DNA of 64,000 nucleotides from Pseudomonas sp. GGS8 (GTDB taxonomy: Bacteria; Pseudomonadota; Gammaproteobacteria; Pseudomonadales; Pseudomonadaceae), in assembly GCF_024168645.1 (NCBI RefSeq), contig NZ_JALJWF010000001.1, positions 2,285,001 through 2,349,000 on the forward strand, in the 5' to 3' direction. Below are positions 1 through 9,302 of this stretch, piece after piece. Each line of letters opens with the position of its first letter. Positions within the stretch are counted from its first letter, which is position 1. The notes below the pieces were generated by a model. The model was not told the DNA's origin, did no database searches, and worked only from the letters and a program-made list of their open reading frames with translations. The position numbers were made by a program, and so were the translations under genes.

Positions 1-1
1 G

Positions 2-646
2 AAAATCACCTCGCAGAACAAGCCGTTCGTGATTCTGGTGGTTGGCGTCAACGGTGCCGGCAAAACCACCACCATCGGCAAACTGGCGAAGAAGCTGCAA
101 CTGGAAGGCAAGAAAGTCATGCTTGCCGCCGGCGATACCTTTCGCGCCGCGGCAGTCGAGCAATTGCAGGTCTGGGGTGAGCGCAACAAGATTCCGGTGA
201 TCGCCCAGCACACCGGCGCCGACTCGGCTTCGGTGATCTTCGACGCCGTGCAGGCCGCCAAGGCCCGTGGCATCGACGTGCTGATCGCCGATACCGCCGG
301 TCGCCTGCACACCAAAGACAATTTGATGGAAGAGTTGAAGAAGGTTCGTCGGGTGATCGGCAAGCTCGACGCCGACGCGCCTCATGAGGTGCTGCTGGTG
401 CTCGACGCCGGTACCGGCCAGAACGCGATCAACCAGGCCAAGCAGTTCAACCAGACCGTCGAACTGACCGGCCTGGCGCTGACCAAACTCGACGGCACCG
501 CCAAGGGCGGGGTGATTTTCGCCCTGGCCAAGCAGTTCGGCTTGCCGATCCGTTACATCGGCGTCGGTGAAGGCATTGACGATTTGCGTACTTTTGAAGC
601 AGAACCCTTTGTCCAGGCATTGTTTGCCGAGCGGGAGCGTTCATGA
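2..646 (+). CDS. ftsY: Signal recognition particle receptor FtsY (5' truncated)
   Basis: This is the C-terminal NG GTPase domain of the SRP receptor, which docks ribosome-SRP complexes at the inner membrane for co-translational insertion. The frame is already open at base 2, so the acidic N-terminal region and the true start lie outside the window. The GTPase motifs are clear: P-loop [10 protein letters not shown] near the left edge, DTAGR in the middle, [10 protein letters not shown] near the end. The stop codon overlaps the ftsE start by 4 bases (ATGA), as in the widely conserved ftsY-ftsE-ftsX operon. Identity is very secure; only the length of the missing part is unknown. Confidence 0.98.
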   Translation, partial: KITSQNKPFVILVVGVNGAGKTTTIGKLAKKLQLEGKKVMLAAGDTFRAAAVEQLQVWGERNKIPVIAQHTGADSASVIFDAVQAAKARGIDVLIADTAGRLHTKDNLMEELKKVRRVIGKLDADAPHEVLLVLDAGTGQNAINQAKQFNQTVELTGLALTKLDGTAKGGVIFALAKQFGLPIRYIGVGEGIDDLRTFEAEPFVQALFAERERS

Positions 647-1314
647 TTCGTTTCGAACAGGTCGGTAAACGCTACCCGAACGGTCACGTCGGCTTGCATG
701 AGCTGAGCTTTCGAGTCCGTCGGGGCGAATTCTTGTTTGTCACCGGCCATTCCGGCGCCGGTAAAAGCACCTTGTTGCGGCTGTTGCTGGCCATGGAGCG
801 TCCGACCACCGGCAAATTGCTGCTGGCCGGGCAAGACCTGAGCACCATCAGCAACGCGCAGATTCCGTTCCTGCGCCGGCAGATCGGCGTGGTGTTCCAG
901 AACCACCAGTTGCTGTTCGATCGCACGGTGTTCAATAACGTCGCGCTGCCATTGCAGATCCTTGGCCTGTCCAAGGCCGAGGTCGCCAAGCGTGTGGACT
1001 CGGCCCTGGAGCGCGTGGCGCTCTCGGACAAGACCGATCTGTACCCGGGCGATCTGTCCACCGGTCAGCAGCAACGCGTCGGCATTGCCCGCGCCATCGT
1101 TCACCGTCCGGCCTTGCTGCTGGCGGATGAACCGACCGGTAACCTCGACCCGCGTCTGGCGGCCGAAATCATGGGCGTGTTCGAAGACATCAACCGCCTG
1201 GGCACCAGCGTGCTGATCGCCAGTCACGACCTGGCGCTGATTGCCCGCATGCGGCACCGCATGCTGACCCTGCAGCGCGGCCGATTGATTGGCGACGGGG
1301 AGGCCGGCGTATGA
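643..1314 (+). CDS. ftsE: Cell division ATP-binding protein FtsE
   Basis: FtsE is the ABC ATPase of the FtsEX complex, which sits at the division ring and controls periplasmic amidase activation. The 223-residue protein has Walker [10 protein letters not shown] at about residues 35-43, a Q-loop near VVFQNHQ, and Walker B with D-loop [12 protein letters not shown]. The ABC signature reads LSTGQQQR instead of the more usual LSGGEQQR; the same divergence is expected in pseudomonads and does not suggest loss of function. It overlaps ftsY and ftsX by 4 bases at each end, so the three genes are translationally coupled. Confidence 0.98.
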   Translation: MIRFEQVGKRYPNGHVGLHELSFRVRRGEFLFVTGHSGAGKSTLLRLLLAMERPTTGKLLLAGQDLSTISNAQIPFLRRQIGVVFQNHQLLFDRTVFNNVALPLQILGLSKAEVAKRVDSALERVALSDKTDLYPGDLSTGQQQRVGIARAIVHRPALLLADEPTGNLDPRLAAEIMGVFEDINRLGTSVLIASHDLALIARMRHRMLTLQRGRLIGDGEAGV

Positions 1315-2336
1315 GTGCGACACGTAGCCCCAAGGTTTCCGAGCGCGTGGCCCCGAAGGCCGCCGATCCGCAACCGCAACAGAAGAAAAAGCGCGACGAT
1401 GACGACGGCCCGGATTTCGCCACGCTGTTCCGCGCCTGGGTCGAAAGCCATCGCGCCAGTCTGCTGGACAGCCTGCGCCGCTTGGGCAAGCAACCGATCG
1501 GCAGCTTTTTCACCTGTATGGTGATGGCGGTTGCCCTGAGCTTGCCGATGGGGCTGTCACTTTTGCTGAGTAACGTCGAGCGTCTGGGCGGTTCCTGGCA
1601 ACGTGCGGCGCAGATTTCCCTGTACCTGCAGCTTGAGGCCAGCCCTGCCGAGGGTGAGTCGTTGCGTGAGCAGATCAAAGGCATGCCGGGCGTAGCGGAT
1701 GCCGAATACGTGGGTCGCGATCAGGCACTGGAAGAGTTCCAGCAGCAGTCCGGACTGGGCGAAGCCCTTAAGGAACTGCCGGAAAACCCGCTGCCGGGCG
1801 TGGTCCTGGTGACTCCGAAAGAGGTCGATAAGTCCGCGCTTGAAGCATTACGACAAAAACTTTCCGAGTTGCCGAAGGTACAACAGGCGCAACTTGATCT
1901 AGTCTGGGTCGAGCGTCTGGCAGCCATCCTCAAGCTGGGTGACCGTTTTGTCTTCGGTCTGACCGTGCTTTTGGTTTCTGCATTACTTTTGGTGATAGGC
2001 AATACCATTCGTCTTCATATTGAAAACCGCCGCACAGAGATAGAAGTGATTAAACTCGTCGGCGGCACTGACAGTTATGTGCGCAGGCCCTTTCTGTACA
2101 TGGGCGCGCTTTATGGCTTTGGTGCAGGGATTCTTTCCTGGGGCGTATTGGCGTTCGGCCTGAACTGGTTGAACGACGCGGTGGTTGGACTGGCCGGTTT
2201 GTACGGCAGTGATTTTGCACTGGCCGGAGTGCCAGTTGCCGACGGTCTGTCGCTCTTGCTTGGCGCGGTGCTGTTGGGGTATATCGGTGCATGGATTGCA
2301 GTCGCACGCCACCTGCGGGAGCTTGCGCCAAAGTAA
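1311..2336 (+). CDS. ftsX: Cell division protein FtsX
   Basis: FtsX is the membrane partner of FtsE. The 341-residue protein starts with a charged, Gln/Lys/Asp-rich cytoplasmic segment of about 65 residues. It then shows a first membrane helix (about 70-90), a periplasmic domain of roughly 110 residues, and three C-terminal membrane helices (about 220-240, 265-290, 315-335) in the FtsX fold. The start ATG overlaps the ftsE stop. The end of the gene is more AT-rich than its neighbours. No intrinsic terminator follows; instead the spacer to rpoH carries a promoter candidate. Confidence 0.97.
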   Translation: MSATRSPKVSERVAPKAADPQPQQKKKRDDDDGPDFATLFRAWVESHRASLLDSLRRLGKQPIGSFFTCMVMAVALSLPMGLSLLLSNVERLGGSWQRAAQISLYLQLEASPAEGESLREQIKGMPGVADAEYVGRDQALEEFQQQSGLGEALKELPENPLPGVVLVTPKEVDKSALEALRQKLSELPKVQQAQLDLVWVERLAAILKLGDRFVFGLTVLLVSALLLVIGNTIRLHIENRRTEIEVIKLVGGTDSYVRRPFLYMGALYGFGAGILSWGVLAFGLNWLNDAVVGLAGLYGSDFALAGVPVADGLSLLLGAVLLGYIGAWIAVARHLRELAPK

Positions 2337-2373
2337 TATCATTTTGCTCGTATTGACCTTTCAGCCTTTATGG

Positions 2374-2400
2374 GAACTTGTTTTTTGGTTTCCGGTCAAT
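2374..2400 (+). promoter_or_regulatory. Candidate AlgU (RpoE-type) promoter of rpoH
   Basis: The spacer upstream of rpoH contains GAACTT at 2374-2379, then exactly 16 bases, then TCAAT at 2396-2400. This fits the extracytoplasmic sigma factor consensus GAACTT-N16/17-TCnnA used by AlgU in Pseudomonas. AlgU-dependent transcription of rpoH is established in P. aeruginosa. The -10 element is imperfect. A TTGACC at 2353-2358 could belong to a second, vegetative promoter, but no good -10 follows it. Confidence 0.6.
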
Positions 2401-2449
2401 TTTCGCAGTGCTGAACTGCACGAGTTATGTAAGTCGGAGGTTTTTTCGT

Positions 2450-3304
2450 ATGACCAATTCTTTGCAACCTGCATATGCTCTGGTCCCGGGTGCGAACCTG
2501 GAGGCCTATGTGCACACGGTGAACAGCATTCCATTGCTGACGCCGGAGCAGGAGCGTGAACTGGCCGAGAGTCTCTATTATGAGCAGGATCTGGGGGCGG
2601 CTCGGCAGATGGTGCTCGCCCACCTGCGTTTTGTCGTACACATTGCCCGTAGCTATTCCGGCTACGGCCTGGCCCAGGCTGACCTGATCCAGGAAGGCAA
2701 CGTCGGCCTGATGAAAGCGGTCAAGCGTTTCAATCCGGAGATGGGTGTACGCCTGGTGTCCTTTGCGGTGCACTGGATCAAGGCGGAAATCCACGAGTTC
2801 ATCCTGCGCAACTGGCGGATCGTCAAAGTCGCGACCACCAAGGCTCAGCGCAAGCTGTTCTTCAACCTGCGCAGCCAGAAGAAACGTCTGGCCTGGCTGA
2901 ACAACGAGGAAGTCCATCGTGTGGCGGAAAGCCTCGGCGTAGAGCCGCGGGAAGTACGCGAGATGGAAAGTCGCCTGACCGGCCATGACATGGCCTTCGA
3001 CCCGGCCGCGGAAGCGGACGACGACAGTGCCTTCCAATCGCCGGCCAACTATCTGGAAGACCACCGGTACGATCCGGCTCGTCAACTGGAAGACGCCGAC
3101 TGGAGCGACAACTCCAACCACAACCTGCACGAAGCGCTTGAAGTGCTGGACGACCGCAGCCGTGACATCCTCTACCAGCGCTGGCTGGCAGAGGAAAAAG
3201 CCACGCTGCACGACCTGGCGCAGAAATACAACGTGTCGGCCGAGCGTATTCGTCAGCTCGAGAAGAGCGCGATGAACAAGCTCAAGTTGTCGATCGCCGC
3301 GTAA
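2450..3304 (+). CDS. rpoH: RNA polymerase heat-shock sigma factor RpoH (sigma-32)
   Basis: RpoH directs RNA polymerase to heat-shock promoters for chaperones and proteases. The start at 2450 is chosen because GGAGG lies 9 bases upstream; it gives 284 residues, the usual family length, while an upstream in-frame start would add residues of no recognisable kind. Region 2 is seen in [14 protein letters not shown], the RpoH box QRKLFFNLR lies at residues 133-141, and the region 4 helix-turn-helix ends the protein ([20 protein letters not shown]). It is transcribed alone, from a probable AlgU promoter, and closed by a strong terminator. Heat control of translation by mRNA structure is known in E. 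coli; nothing comparable was demonstrated here. Confidence 0.98.
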   Translation: MTNSLQPAYALVPGANLEAYVHTVNSIPLLTPEQERELAESLYYEQDLGAARQMVLAHLRFVVHIARSYSGYGLAQADLIQEGNVGLMKAVKRFNPEMGVRLVSFAVHWIKAEIHEFILRNWRIVKVATTKAQRKLFFNLRSQKKRLAWLNNEEVHRVAESLGVEPREVREMESRLTGHDMAFDPAAEADDDSAFQSPANYLEDHRYDPARQLEDADWSDNSNHNLHEALEVLDDRSRDILYQRWLAEEKATLHDLAQKYNVSAERIRQLEKSAMNKLKLSIAA

Positions 3305-3322
3305 CCGGCGCGAAGGCATAAA

Positions 3323-3356
3323 AAAACGCCCCGATCATTTGATCGGGGCGTTTTTG
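3323..3356 (+). terminator. Intrinsic terminator of rpoH
   Basis: A perfect 10-bp stem (CGCCCCGATC at 3328-3337 pairing with GATCGGGGCG at 3342-3351) with the short ATTT loop is followed by TTTTTG and preceded by a run of A, so it may work in both directions. It lies 20 bases after the rpoH stop. Confidence 0.92.
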
Positions 3357-3387
3357 TTTCTGCCCATTTTTCAGCTTCACCTTGGCC

Positions 3388-3497
3388 CCTGTGGGAGCGG
3401 CGGTGCGGCGATCCGACTTGCCCGCGATGACGGCTGCTCATTCAACATTGATGTCGACTGATACTACGCCTTCGCGGGCAAGCCCGCTCCCACAGGG
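3388..3497. repeat. REPIN, family 1 (GTGGGAGCGGGCTTGCCCGCG)
   Basis: Two inverted copies of the REP unit (TGTGGGAGCGG... and ...CCCGCTCCCACA) flank about 60 bases of unrelated sequence, the layout called REPIN. The left copy has extra bases between its two half-sites. The element fills most of the space between the rpoH terminator and mtgA. Confidence 0.85.
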
Positions 3498-3526
3498 TTC
3501 TGTAGTGCCCGAAAAATCGTGAGCGG

Positions 3527-4249
3527 TTATTGAGCCCACGGCGCCCGGCGCGAATCGTTGAGGTCGAGCAGATAACTGTCACCGCCTAATTGATTCATCT
3601 GCTGGCGAATCCACCCGGCACGCCTTGCTACGTAAGAAGTCGGATGGCTGGCGCTCCACACCCGCGGGTTCGGCAGTACCGCCGCCAGCAAACTTGCCTG
3701 CTGTCGGGACAGCGAACCAGCGCCCACGCCAAAGTGATGCCGGGCCGCCGCTTCGGCGCCAAACACGCCTTCATCCCACTCAACGCTATTGAGGTACACC
3801 TCAAGAATTCGCTGCTTGGGCCAGAACACTTCGATCAACCCGGTAAACCAGGCTTCCAGGCCTTTACGCAGCCAGCTGCGGCCAGACCACAGAAACAGGT
3901 TTTTCGACACTTGCTGGCTCAGGGTGCTGGCGCCGCGAATCGAGCCGCCACGCTCGTTATGCTCAAACGCCGCTTGAATCGCGCTGAAATCAAAGCCCCA
4001 ATGTTCGGGAAACTTCTGGTCTTCACCCGCAATCACCGCGACTTTCAGGTCGTCGGAGATTTCATTCCAAGGCTTCCAGGTGCGTTGCAGGTTGATGGGT
4101 TCGCCGTCGAACCAGGATTCGATCTTGCGCTCGACCATCAATGCCGTTCCCGGTGGCGGCACCACCCGAAACAGTAGAACCAGCAAAACACTGCCGACTG
4201 CGAACCAGAGCAGGGCCTTTGTGAGGCGGTGGAAAATTAACTGCAGCAT
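3527..4249 (-). CDS. mtgA: Monofunctional biosynthetic peptidoglycan transglycosylase MtgA
   Basis: MtgA polymerises lipid II into glycan strands without a transpeptidase domain. The 240-residue protein has one N-terminal membrane anchor (about residues 12-30) and a GT51 domain. The catalytic glutamate is E76 in the motif AGEDQKF; the second conserved block STLSQQVSKNLFL follows at about 105-118, and EVYLNSVEW lies near 151. Length and motif order are those of the family. It is divergent from the DUF423 gene, and the 74-base gap must hold both promoters. Confidence 0.96.
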   Translation of the reverse strand: MLQLIFHRLTKALLWFAVGSVLLVLLFRVVPPPGTALMVERKIESWFDGEPINLQRTWKPWNEISDDLKVAVIAGEDQKFPEHWGFDFSAIQAAFEHNERGGSIRGASTLSQQVSKNLFLWSGRSWLRKGLEAWFTGLIEVFWPKQRILEVYLNSVEWDEGVFGAEAAARHHFGVGAGSLSRQQASLLAAVLPNPRVWSASHPTSYVARRAGWIRQQMNQLGGDSYLLDLNDSRRAPWAQ

Positions 4250-4323
4250 AGAGATGGCTTGGCCGAACCCGTTGAGCCGGCCATTATACAGACCCTGTTG
4301 ATCGAGTCTGACTGGAGTTCTTC

Positions 4324-4692
4324 ATGCTGCGTGGCTTTCTGATGCTGGCCGCTTTCTTCGGCTTCACCGGCGTTGCCTTGGGCGCATTCGCCGCCCACGG
4401 CCTGAAAAGCCGCCTGACGCCGGAGTATTTGGCGATTTTCCACACGGGCGTCACTTATCAGCTGGTGCATACCCTGGCGTTACTGGGTGTGGCGCTGTTG
4501 GCGACACAGATTCCCGGTCGTCTGATTACCTGGGCCGGCGCGTCGTTTGCCATTGGCATTGTGTTGTTTTCCGGCAGCTTGTACCTGCTGACGATGACGG
4601 GCGTCAGCAAGCTCGGGATCGTTACACCTTTCGGTGGCCTGGCGTTTCTGGTCGGCTGGGTTTGCCTGGGGCTTGCCGCCTGGCGTTTGTAG
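4324..4692 (+). CDS. DUF423 family inner membrane protein
   Basis: This is a 122-residue protein with four predicted membrane helices and very few charged loops. It matches the DUF423 (YgdD-like) family by the N-terminal GVALGAFAAHGLKSRLTPE and the C-terminal TPFGGLAFLVGW. The function of the family is not established. In P. aeruginosa the homolog also lies between mtgA and thiS. The gene starts at an ATG 74 bases from the divergent mtgA start. Confidence 0.9.
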   Translation: MLRGFLMLAAFFGFTGVALGAFAAHGLKSRLTPEYLAIFHTGVTYQLVHTLALLGVALLATQIPGRLITWAGASFAIGIVLFSGSLYLLTMTGVSKLGIVTPFGGLAFLVGWVCLGLAAWRL

Positions 4693-4715
4693 GATCGGGT
4701 TTCAAGACGAATGGC

Positions 4716-4745
4716 TTGGGTCGGCCTGACTGATCGGGCTAGAAT
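4716..4745 (+). promoter_or_regulatory. Candidate sigma-70 promoter of thiS-thiG
   Basis: TTGGGT at 4716-4721 and TAGAAT at 4740-4745 are separated by 18 bases and lie 33 bases upstream of the thiS start. The -10 is close to consensus and the -35 is moderate. No TPP riboswitch was recognised upstream. Confidence 0.4.
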
Positions 4746-4777
4746 GCCTGCCCCTAAAAATGATGGCGGCATTCGGT

Positions 4778-4978
4778 ATGCGCATTCAATTGAACGGCGA
4801 ATCCCTTGAACTGCCCGACGGTGAAACCGTTGCGGCCCTGCTGACCCGTCTGGAACTGACCGGGCGCCGGGTGGCGGTCGAGCTCAATCTGGATATCGTC
4901 CCGCGCAGCCAGCACGCAGCAACCACTCTAAATGATGGTGACTCCGTAGAAGTCGTGCACGCCATCGGCGGCGGCTAG
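4778..4978 (+). CDS. thiS: Sulfur carrier protein ThiS
   Basis: ThiS carries sulfur as a C-terminal thiocarboxylate for making the thiazole ring of thiamine. The 66-residue protein has the ubiquitin-like beta-grasp pattern and ends in the required Gly-Gly (here a Gly-Gly-Gly end). The ATG at 4778 was preferred to an upstream ATG at 4760, because MRIQLNGE is the usual N-terminus. It is followed 63 bases later by its partner thiG, so the two are very probably co-transcribed. Confidence 0.95.
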   Translation: MRIQLNGESLELPDGETVAALLTRLELTGRRVAVELNLDIVPRSQHAATTLNDGDSVEVVHAIGGG

Positions 4979-5041
4979 TCGCCGGGCCCGAGAGGCCACA
5001 GAATCATTGTGCAAGAACCTCACCCCAACAGAGGATTTCCC

Positions 5042-5836
5042 ATGAGCATCGTTCGTAGCGACAAGCCCTTCGTCCTGGCCGGTCGTACTTACCAGTCGCG
5101 TTTGCTGGTAGGCACCGGCAAATACCGTGACATGGAAGAAACCCGCCTGGCCATCGAGGCTTCGGGTGCCGAGATCGTCACCTTCGCCGTGCGCCGGACC
5201 AACCTCGGCCAGAACCCGGGCGAACCGAACCTGCTCGAAGTCCTGTCGCCGGATCGCTACACCTTCCTGCCGAATACCGCCGGTTGCTTCGACGCTACTG
5301 AGGCTGTGCGCACCTGCCGCCTGGCCCGTGAGCTACTTGGCGGCCACAACCTGGTGAAGCTGGAAGTGCTGGCGGATCAGAAAACCCTGTTCCCCAACGT
5401 GATCGAAACCCTCAAGGCCGCCGAAGTGCTGGTCAAGGAAGGCTTCGACGTGATGGTGTACACCAGCGATGACCCGATCATTGCCCGTCAACTGGCGGAA
5501 ATCGGCTGCATCGCGGTCATGCCGCTGGCTGGTCTGATCGGCACCGGCCTGGGGATCTGCAACCCCTACAACCTGCAGATCATCCTCGAAGAAGCGAAAA
5601 TTCCGGTGCTGGTGGATGCCGGTGTCGGTACTGCGTCCGACGCCACCATCGCCATGGAGCTGGGCTGTGAAGCGGTGCTGATGAACTCGGCCATCGCCCA
5701 TGCCCAGCAGCCGATCATGATGGCCGAAGCCATGAAACACGCCATCGTGGCAGGTCGTCTGGCCTACCTCGCCGGTCGTATGCCGAAAAAACTCTATGCC
5801 AGCGCCTCTTCGCCGCTGGATGGTCTGATCAAGTAA
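5042..5836 (+). CDS. thiG: Thiazole synthase ThiG
   Basis: ThiG condenses deoxyxylulose phosphate, dehydroglycine and the ThiS thiocarboxylate into the thiamine thiazole phosphate. The 264-residue TIM-barrel protein starts at the ATG at 5042, which has AGAGGA upstream. LVGTGKY near the N-terminus and the Schiff-base lysine region [15 protein letters not shown] are visible, as is the phosphate-binding [11 protein letters not shown] toward the C-terminus. It follows thiS; the remaining thi genes are not in this window, which is normal for Pseudomonas. Confidence 0.97.
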   Translation: MSIVRSDKPFVLAGRTYQSRLLVGTGKYRDMEETRLAIEASGAEIVTFAVRRTNLGQNPGEPNLLEVLSPDRYTFLPNTAGCFDATEAVRTCRLARELLGGHNLVKLEVLADQKTLFPNVIETLKAAEVLVKEGFDVMVYTSDDPIIARQLAEIGCIAVMPLAGLIGTGLGICNPYNLQIILEEAKIPVLVDAGVGTASDATIAMELGCEAVLMNSAIAHAQQPIMMAEAMKHAIVAGRLAYLAGRMPKKLYASASSPLDGLIK

Positions 5837-5845
5837 GAGCCATTG

Positions 5846-6571
5846 ATGATTGAATCAAACGACACGCCTATCCAGCAGGAAGAAGGCGAAGAGCGCCAAC
5901 ACCGCCGCATCAAGAGTTTCGTGATGCGCGCCGGGCGCATGACCGAAGGCCAGCAACGTGGTCTGGAGCAGGGTGCTCCGCTGTTCGTACTGCCTTTGGC
6001 CGATGCACCGGTGGATTTCGATCAGGTGTTCGGTCGCTCCGCGCCACGCTCGCTGGAAATCGGTTTCGGCATGGGCCATTCGCTGCTGGAAATGGCCGCG
6101 GCTTCGCCGGAGCAGGATTTCATTGGCGTTGAGGTTCACCGTCCGGGTGTCGGCGCGCTGCTCAATGGCGTGCTGACTCAGGGCCTGACCAACCTGCGTG
6201 TCTACGATTGCGACGCGATCGAGGTGCTCAACCGTTGCATCGCCGACAACAGCCTCGACCGCCTGATGCTGTTTTTCCCGGACCCGTGGCACAAGAGTCG
6301 TCATCACAAGCGTCGTATCGTTCAGGCGTCGTTCGCTGAGCTGGTGCGCAGCAAGTTGAAGGTCGGCGGTGTGCTGCACATGGCCACCGACTGGGAACCG
6401 TACGCCGAGTACATGCTGGAAGTGATGAGCGTCGCCCCGGGCTATCGCAACCTCGCCGAAGACGGCAAATGCGTACCGCGCCCGGCCGAACGCCCGATCA
6501 CCAAGTTCGAACGCCGCGGCGAACGTCTTGGGCATGGCGTGTGGGATCTGAAGTTCGAAAAACTGGCTTAA
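5846..6571 (+). CDS. trmB: tRNA (guanine-N7)-methyltransferase TrmB
   Basis: TrmB forms m7G46 in the variable loop of tRNAs using SAM. The 241-residue protein has the SAM-binding motif EIGFGMGHS, and the family motif [14 protein letters not shown] in the middle. The ATG at 5846 is preferred over the overlapping TTG one codon upstream. It begins 9 bases after the thiG stop, so it is probably read from the thiSG transcript. A REPIN follows the gene. Confidence 0.96.
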   Translation: MIESNDTPIQQEEGEERQHRRIKSFVMRAGRMTEGQQRGLEQGAPLFVLPLADAPVDFDQVFGRSAPRSLEIGFGMGHSLLEMAAASPEQDFIGVEVHRPGVGALLNGVLTQGLTNLRVYDCDAIEVLNRCIADNSLDRLMLFFPDPWHKSRHHKRRIVQASFAELVRSKLKVGGVLHMATDWEPYAEYMLEVMSVAPGYRNLAEDGKCVPRPAERPITKFERRGERLGHGVWDLKFEKLA

Positions 6572-6588
6572 GTACGGCGCTGTAAAAA

Positions 6589-6694
6589 CTGTGGGAGCGG
6601 GCTTGCCCGCGATAGCGGTCTAACAATCAACGCAGAGGTTGAATGTTATGGCCTCATCGCGGGCAAGTCGAATCGTCGCACCGCCGCTCCCACA
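6589..6694. repeat. REPIN, family 1
   Basis: Inverted REP units (GTGGGAGCGGGCTTGCCCGC on the left and a copy with inserted bases on the right) flank about 50 bases. It lies between the convergent trmB and DUF3392 genes, where it could also act as a transcript end. Confidence 0.85.
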
Positions 6695-6716
6695 TTGTTT
6701 TGTGTGCTATTCGAAT

Positions 6717-7040
6717 TTAGCGGCGGTCGGCTACGACGCCAATCAACACCAGCACCACCAACAACACCGGTGCCAGGCTGTAGTTGTTGAACTGGCTCAG
6801 GCCTTTAATGATCCATGGCGTGGCATAGATCAGCGCCACGCCGCTGCCGACCATGCACAGCAGGGCCATCAGCGGGATGCGCAAGGCGCCGGCGATGCTG
6901 CCCAGGCGTTGGTCGACCCAGCCCTTGAGGTAGGCGCCAAACAGCACCAGCAGGCAGCCCACCAGCGCCAGAGAGATTTCCGACAGGTTGCTACGGCTCC
7001 AGCGGGACACGGTGGCGAGCAGGTCGAGTACCAGATCCAT
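6717..7040 (-). CDS. DUF3392 family membrane protein
   Basis: This is a 107-residue hydrophobic protein with three predicted membrane helices (about residues 22-40, 50-75 and 85-103). It resembles the DUF3392 family found next to hemW in Pseudomonas. No function is known for the family. It starts 9 bases downstream of the hemW stop and is probably the last gene of the hemW transcript. The start MDLVLDLLATVSRW follows an AAGGAA ribosome binding site. Confidence 0.82.
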   Translation of the reverse strand: MDLVLDLLATVSRWSRSNLSEISLALVGCLLVLFGAYLKGWVDQRLGSIAGALRIPLMALLCMVGSGVALIYATPWIIKGLSQFNNYSLAPVLLVVLVLIGVVADRR

Positions 7041-7049
7041 TCGATTTCC

Positions 7050-8252
7050 TTATGTCAGAAAAGTCTGCAGCAAGTCATTGAGAAAGAGTTGTCCGCGCAT
7101 CGTGGCCGCCAGACGTGACGGTTCGACCTGCAACAAGCCACTTTGTTCGGCCTCGCGGCGGCCTTCGGCAAGGCTTTCCAGGGGCATCCCGGTGCGCTCC
7201 GGATACAACCGTGCTTCGACGCCCTCGGTCAGGCGCAAGGCATTCATCAGGAACTCGAACGGCAGTTCTTCATTGGTCAGCGCCTTCTCGCCAGCCTTGA
7301 AGCTTTTGGCCGGGTTGAGGTAATCCTTCGGCAAACGGGTCTTCCAGGTGCGCACGATGCGCCCGTCCGGATGACTGAGCTTGCCGTGGGCACCGGCGCC
7401 GATGCCGATGAAGTCGCCGAAACTCCAGTAATTGAGGTTATGCCGCGCCGGACGGCCGGGCTGGGCATAGGCCGAAACTTCGTATTGCGCGTAACCGTGC
7501 TCGGCCAACAGCGCCTGACCGGCCTCTTGAATGTCCCACAGGGCGTCATCTTCCGGCAGCGTCGGCGGCTGGTTCCAGAACACCGTGTTCGGCTCCAGCG
7601 TCAGCTGATACCAGGACAGGTGCGTCGGCTTCAGGGCGATGGCCTGGCGCAGGTCGCTCAGAGCGTCGTCCAGAGACTGATCGGGCAAGCCGTGCATCAG
7701 GTCCAGGTTGAAGTTGTCGAAGCCAGCCTGACGGGCCATGCCGGCGGCCCGCACGGCTTCATCGCCGTTGTGAATCCGCCCCAGGGCCTTGAGCTTCTCT
7801 TCCTGGAAACTCTGGATACCGATCGACAGGCGATTGATGCCCAGCGCCCGGTAGGCACGGAATTTCTCCTGCTCGAACGTCCCGGGGTTGGCTTCCAGGG
7901 TGATTTCTATGTCGCTGGCAAACGGAATGCGTTGCTCGACACCCTTGAGCAAACGGCCCAACGCCTCAGCGCTGAACAGGCTCGGCGTACCGCCACCAAA
8001 GAAGATCGAGCTCAGCTCGCGACCATGGACCGCATGCAGGTCCTGATCGAGGTCGGCCAGTAAGGCGTCCACATACTCTTGTTCCGGCAGCACCGGGCTG
8101 GCGGTGTGGGAGTTGAAGTCGCAATAAGGGCATTTGCGTACACACCACGGGATGTGGATGTACAACGCCAGAGGCGGTAGCACTGGCAGGGCCGCCCGAG
8201 GCGATTGCGCGCCGCCGAAAATCAGCGGCGACGTGGAGGATTCAACGGTCAT
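7050..8252 (-). CDS. hemW: Heme chaperone HemW (radical SAM)
   Basis: HemW is a radical SAM protein that binds heme and delivers it to respiratory enzymes; it was formerly annotated as oxygen-independent coproporphyrinogen oxidase. The 400-residue form starts at the ATG at 8252, overlapping the rdgB stop by 4 bases. The iron-sulfur ligands are Cys37, Cys41 and Cys44 in the motif [10 protein letters not shown], which is the HemW type with CxxxCxxC and no extra cysteine. [10 protein letters not shown] follows at about residue 90. The longer open frame upstream runs through rdgB and is not part of this gene. Confidence 0.95.
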   Translation of the reverse strand: MTVESSTSPLIFGGAQSPRAALPVLPPLALYIHIPWCVRKCPYCDFNSHTASPVLPEQEYVDALLADLDQDLHAVHGRELSSIFFGGGTPSLFSAEALGRLLKGVEQRIPFASDIEITLEANPGTFEQEKFRAYRALGINRLSIGIQSFQEEKLKALGRIHNGDEAVRAAGMARQAGFDNFNLDLMHGLPDQSLDDALSDLRQAIALKPTHLSWYQLTLEPNTVFWNQPPTLPEDDALWDIQEAGQALLAEHGYAQYEVSAYAQPGRPARHNLNYWSFGDFIGIGAGAHGKLSHPDGRIVRTWKTRLPKDYLNPAKSFKAGEKALTNEELPFEFLMNALRLTEGVEARLYPERTGMPLESLAEGRREAEQSGLLQVEPSRLAATMRGQLFLNDLLQTFLT

Positions 8253-8845
8253 TTCAGGCCCAGACGCTGGCGCAGCAGATCCATTGCACGGGCGCGGTGA
8301 CTGATCTGGTTCTTGTCGCTCGAGCTCAGCTCGGCGCTGGAGCACTCGCGTTCCGGCACCCAGAACAGCGGATCGTAGCCGAAACCGTGTTCACCACTGG
8401 CCTGGGTCAGGATGCGCCCATGCCACAGACCTTCGCAAAGGATTGGCAACGGATCATCGGCATGACGCACCAGCGCCAATACGCAGACGAATTGTGCGCT
8501 GCGCTCGGCTTGTGGCACGTCTTTCATGACGTCGAGCAGTTTGGCGTTGTTCGCCGCATCGCCCTTGCCATCAGCGTAACGGGCCGAATAGATACCCGGC
8601 GCACCGCCGAGGAAATCCACCGCCAGCCCCGAATCGTCGGCCAATGCCGGCAGACCGGAAATGCGCGAGGCATTGCGGGCCTTGAGAATGGCGTTTTCGA
8701 CGAACGACAGGCCGGTTTCTTCAGGCTCGATGCTGCTGAACTCGCCGATCGAGCGCAAGTGCACCGACTCGCCGAGCATGGCCTGGAGTTCCTTGAGTTT
8801 GCCGGCGTTATGGCTGGCCAGTACGAGTTGCGTGAAATTCATCAT
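8249..8845 (-). CDS. rdgB: dITP/XTP pyrophosphatase RdgB
   Basis: RdgB hydrolyses non-canonical purine nucleotides (ITP, dITP, XTP) to monophosphates, which keeps them out of DNA. The protein of about 197 residues has the family N-terminal motif [11 protein letters not shown], the catalytic block [25 protein letters not shown], and the C-terminal SHRARA. It overlaps the upstream DUF4426 gene and the downstream hemW by 4 bases each, so it is translationally coupled on both sides. Confidence 0.97.
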   Translation of the reverse strand: MMNFTQLVLASHNAGKLKELQAMLGESVHLRSIGEFSSIEPEETGLSFVENAILKARNASRISGLPALADDSGLAVDFLGGAPGIYSARYADGKGDAANNAKLLDVMKDVPQAERSAQFVCVLALVRHADDPLPILCEGLWHGRILTQASGEHGFGYDPLFWVPERECSSAELSSSDKNQISHRARAMDLLRQRLGLK

Positions 8846-9276
8846 TCGCCGGGGAAAAGCTCTTGGTTGAAATTGATGGTGTTGATTTTGTCGCCGGTCT
8901 GCACCTTGATTTCAAAGGTGCGGATTTCCTGCTGATCCACCGGATACTGGGCGATGTAGTAGACCGCGCCTGTTTCGGTGATTTGTTTGAACTTCAATGG
9001 GACGCTTTGGCTGGTGAGGTCTTTGACCGTCCCGCTGACTTGCGCCGTTTGCGGTTTGCCGTCCTTGAGTACCGAGACGTTGATCACACCCAGGTTTTTG
9101 CTGCGAGTCAGCTCGGCTGCCTTGGCGATGTCCGGTGTCAGATATGTCGAGTTGAAGGTGTTGTAGTGCACCGTCACGTCGCCGAAGGTTTCCTGGCGTT
9201 CGCCTTTGATGACATCGGCGGCCATGGCGGTGACGCTCAGGCAGGCAGTAAGTACAAACAGCGCTAGACGACCCAT
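8842..9276 (-). CDS. DUF4426 family exported protein
   Basis: This is a 144-residue protein with a signal peptide of about 20 residues ending in AMA-A, followed by a beta-rich domain. It matches the DUF4426 family, which sits between metW and rdgB in Pseudomonas; its role is unknown. The ATG at 9276 is chosen over the one two codons upstream, because the ribosome binding site GAGGAG is 7 bases before it but only 1 base before the other. The mature protein is presumably periplasmic. Confidence 0.88.
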   Translation of the reverse strand: MGRLALFVLTACLSVTAMAADVIKGERQETFGDVTVHYNTFNSTYLTPDIAKAAELTRSKNLGVINVSVLKDGKPQTAQVSGTVKDLTSQSVPLKFKQITETGAVYYIAQYPVDQQEIRTFEIKVQTGDKINTINFNQELFPGE

Positions 9277-9302
9277 GATCATTCTCCTCGAAGTGTCGTG
9301 AT

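Noticed and set aside
643..1314. FtsE signature LSTGQQQR as a sign of a defective ATPase
   Set aside because: Walker A, Walker B and the D-loop are intact and this variant is expected for Pseudomonas FtsE.
4693..4777. TPP riboswitch before thiS
   Set aside because: The conserved TPP aptamer blocks are not present in this short spacer; only a promoter candidate is seen.
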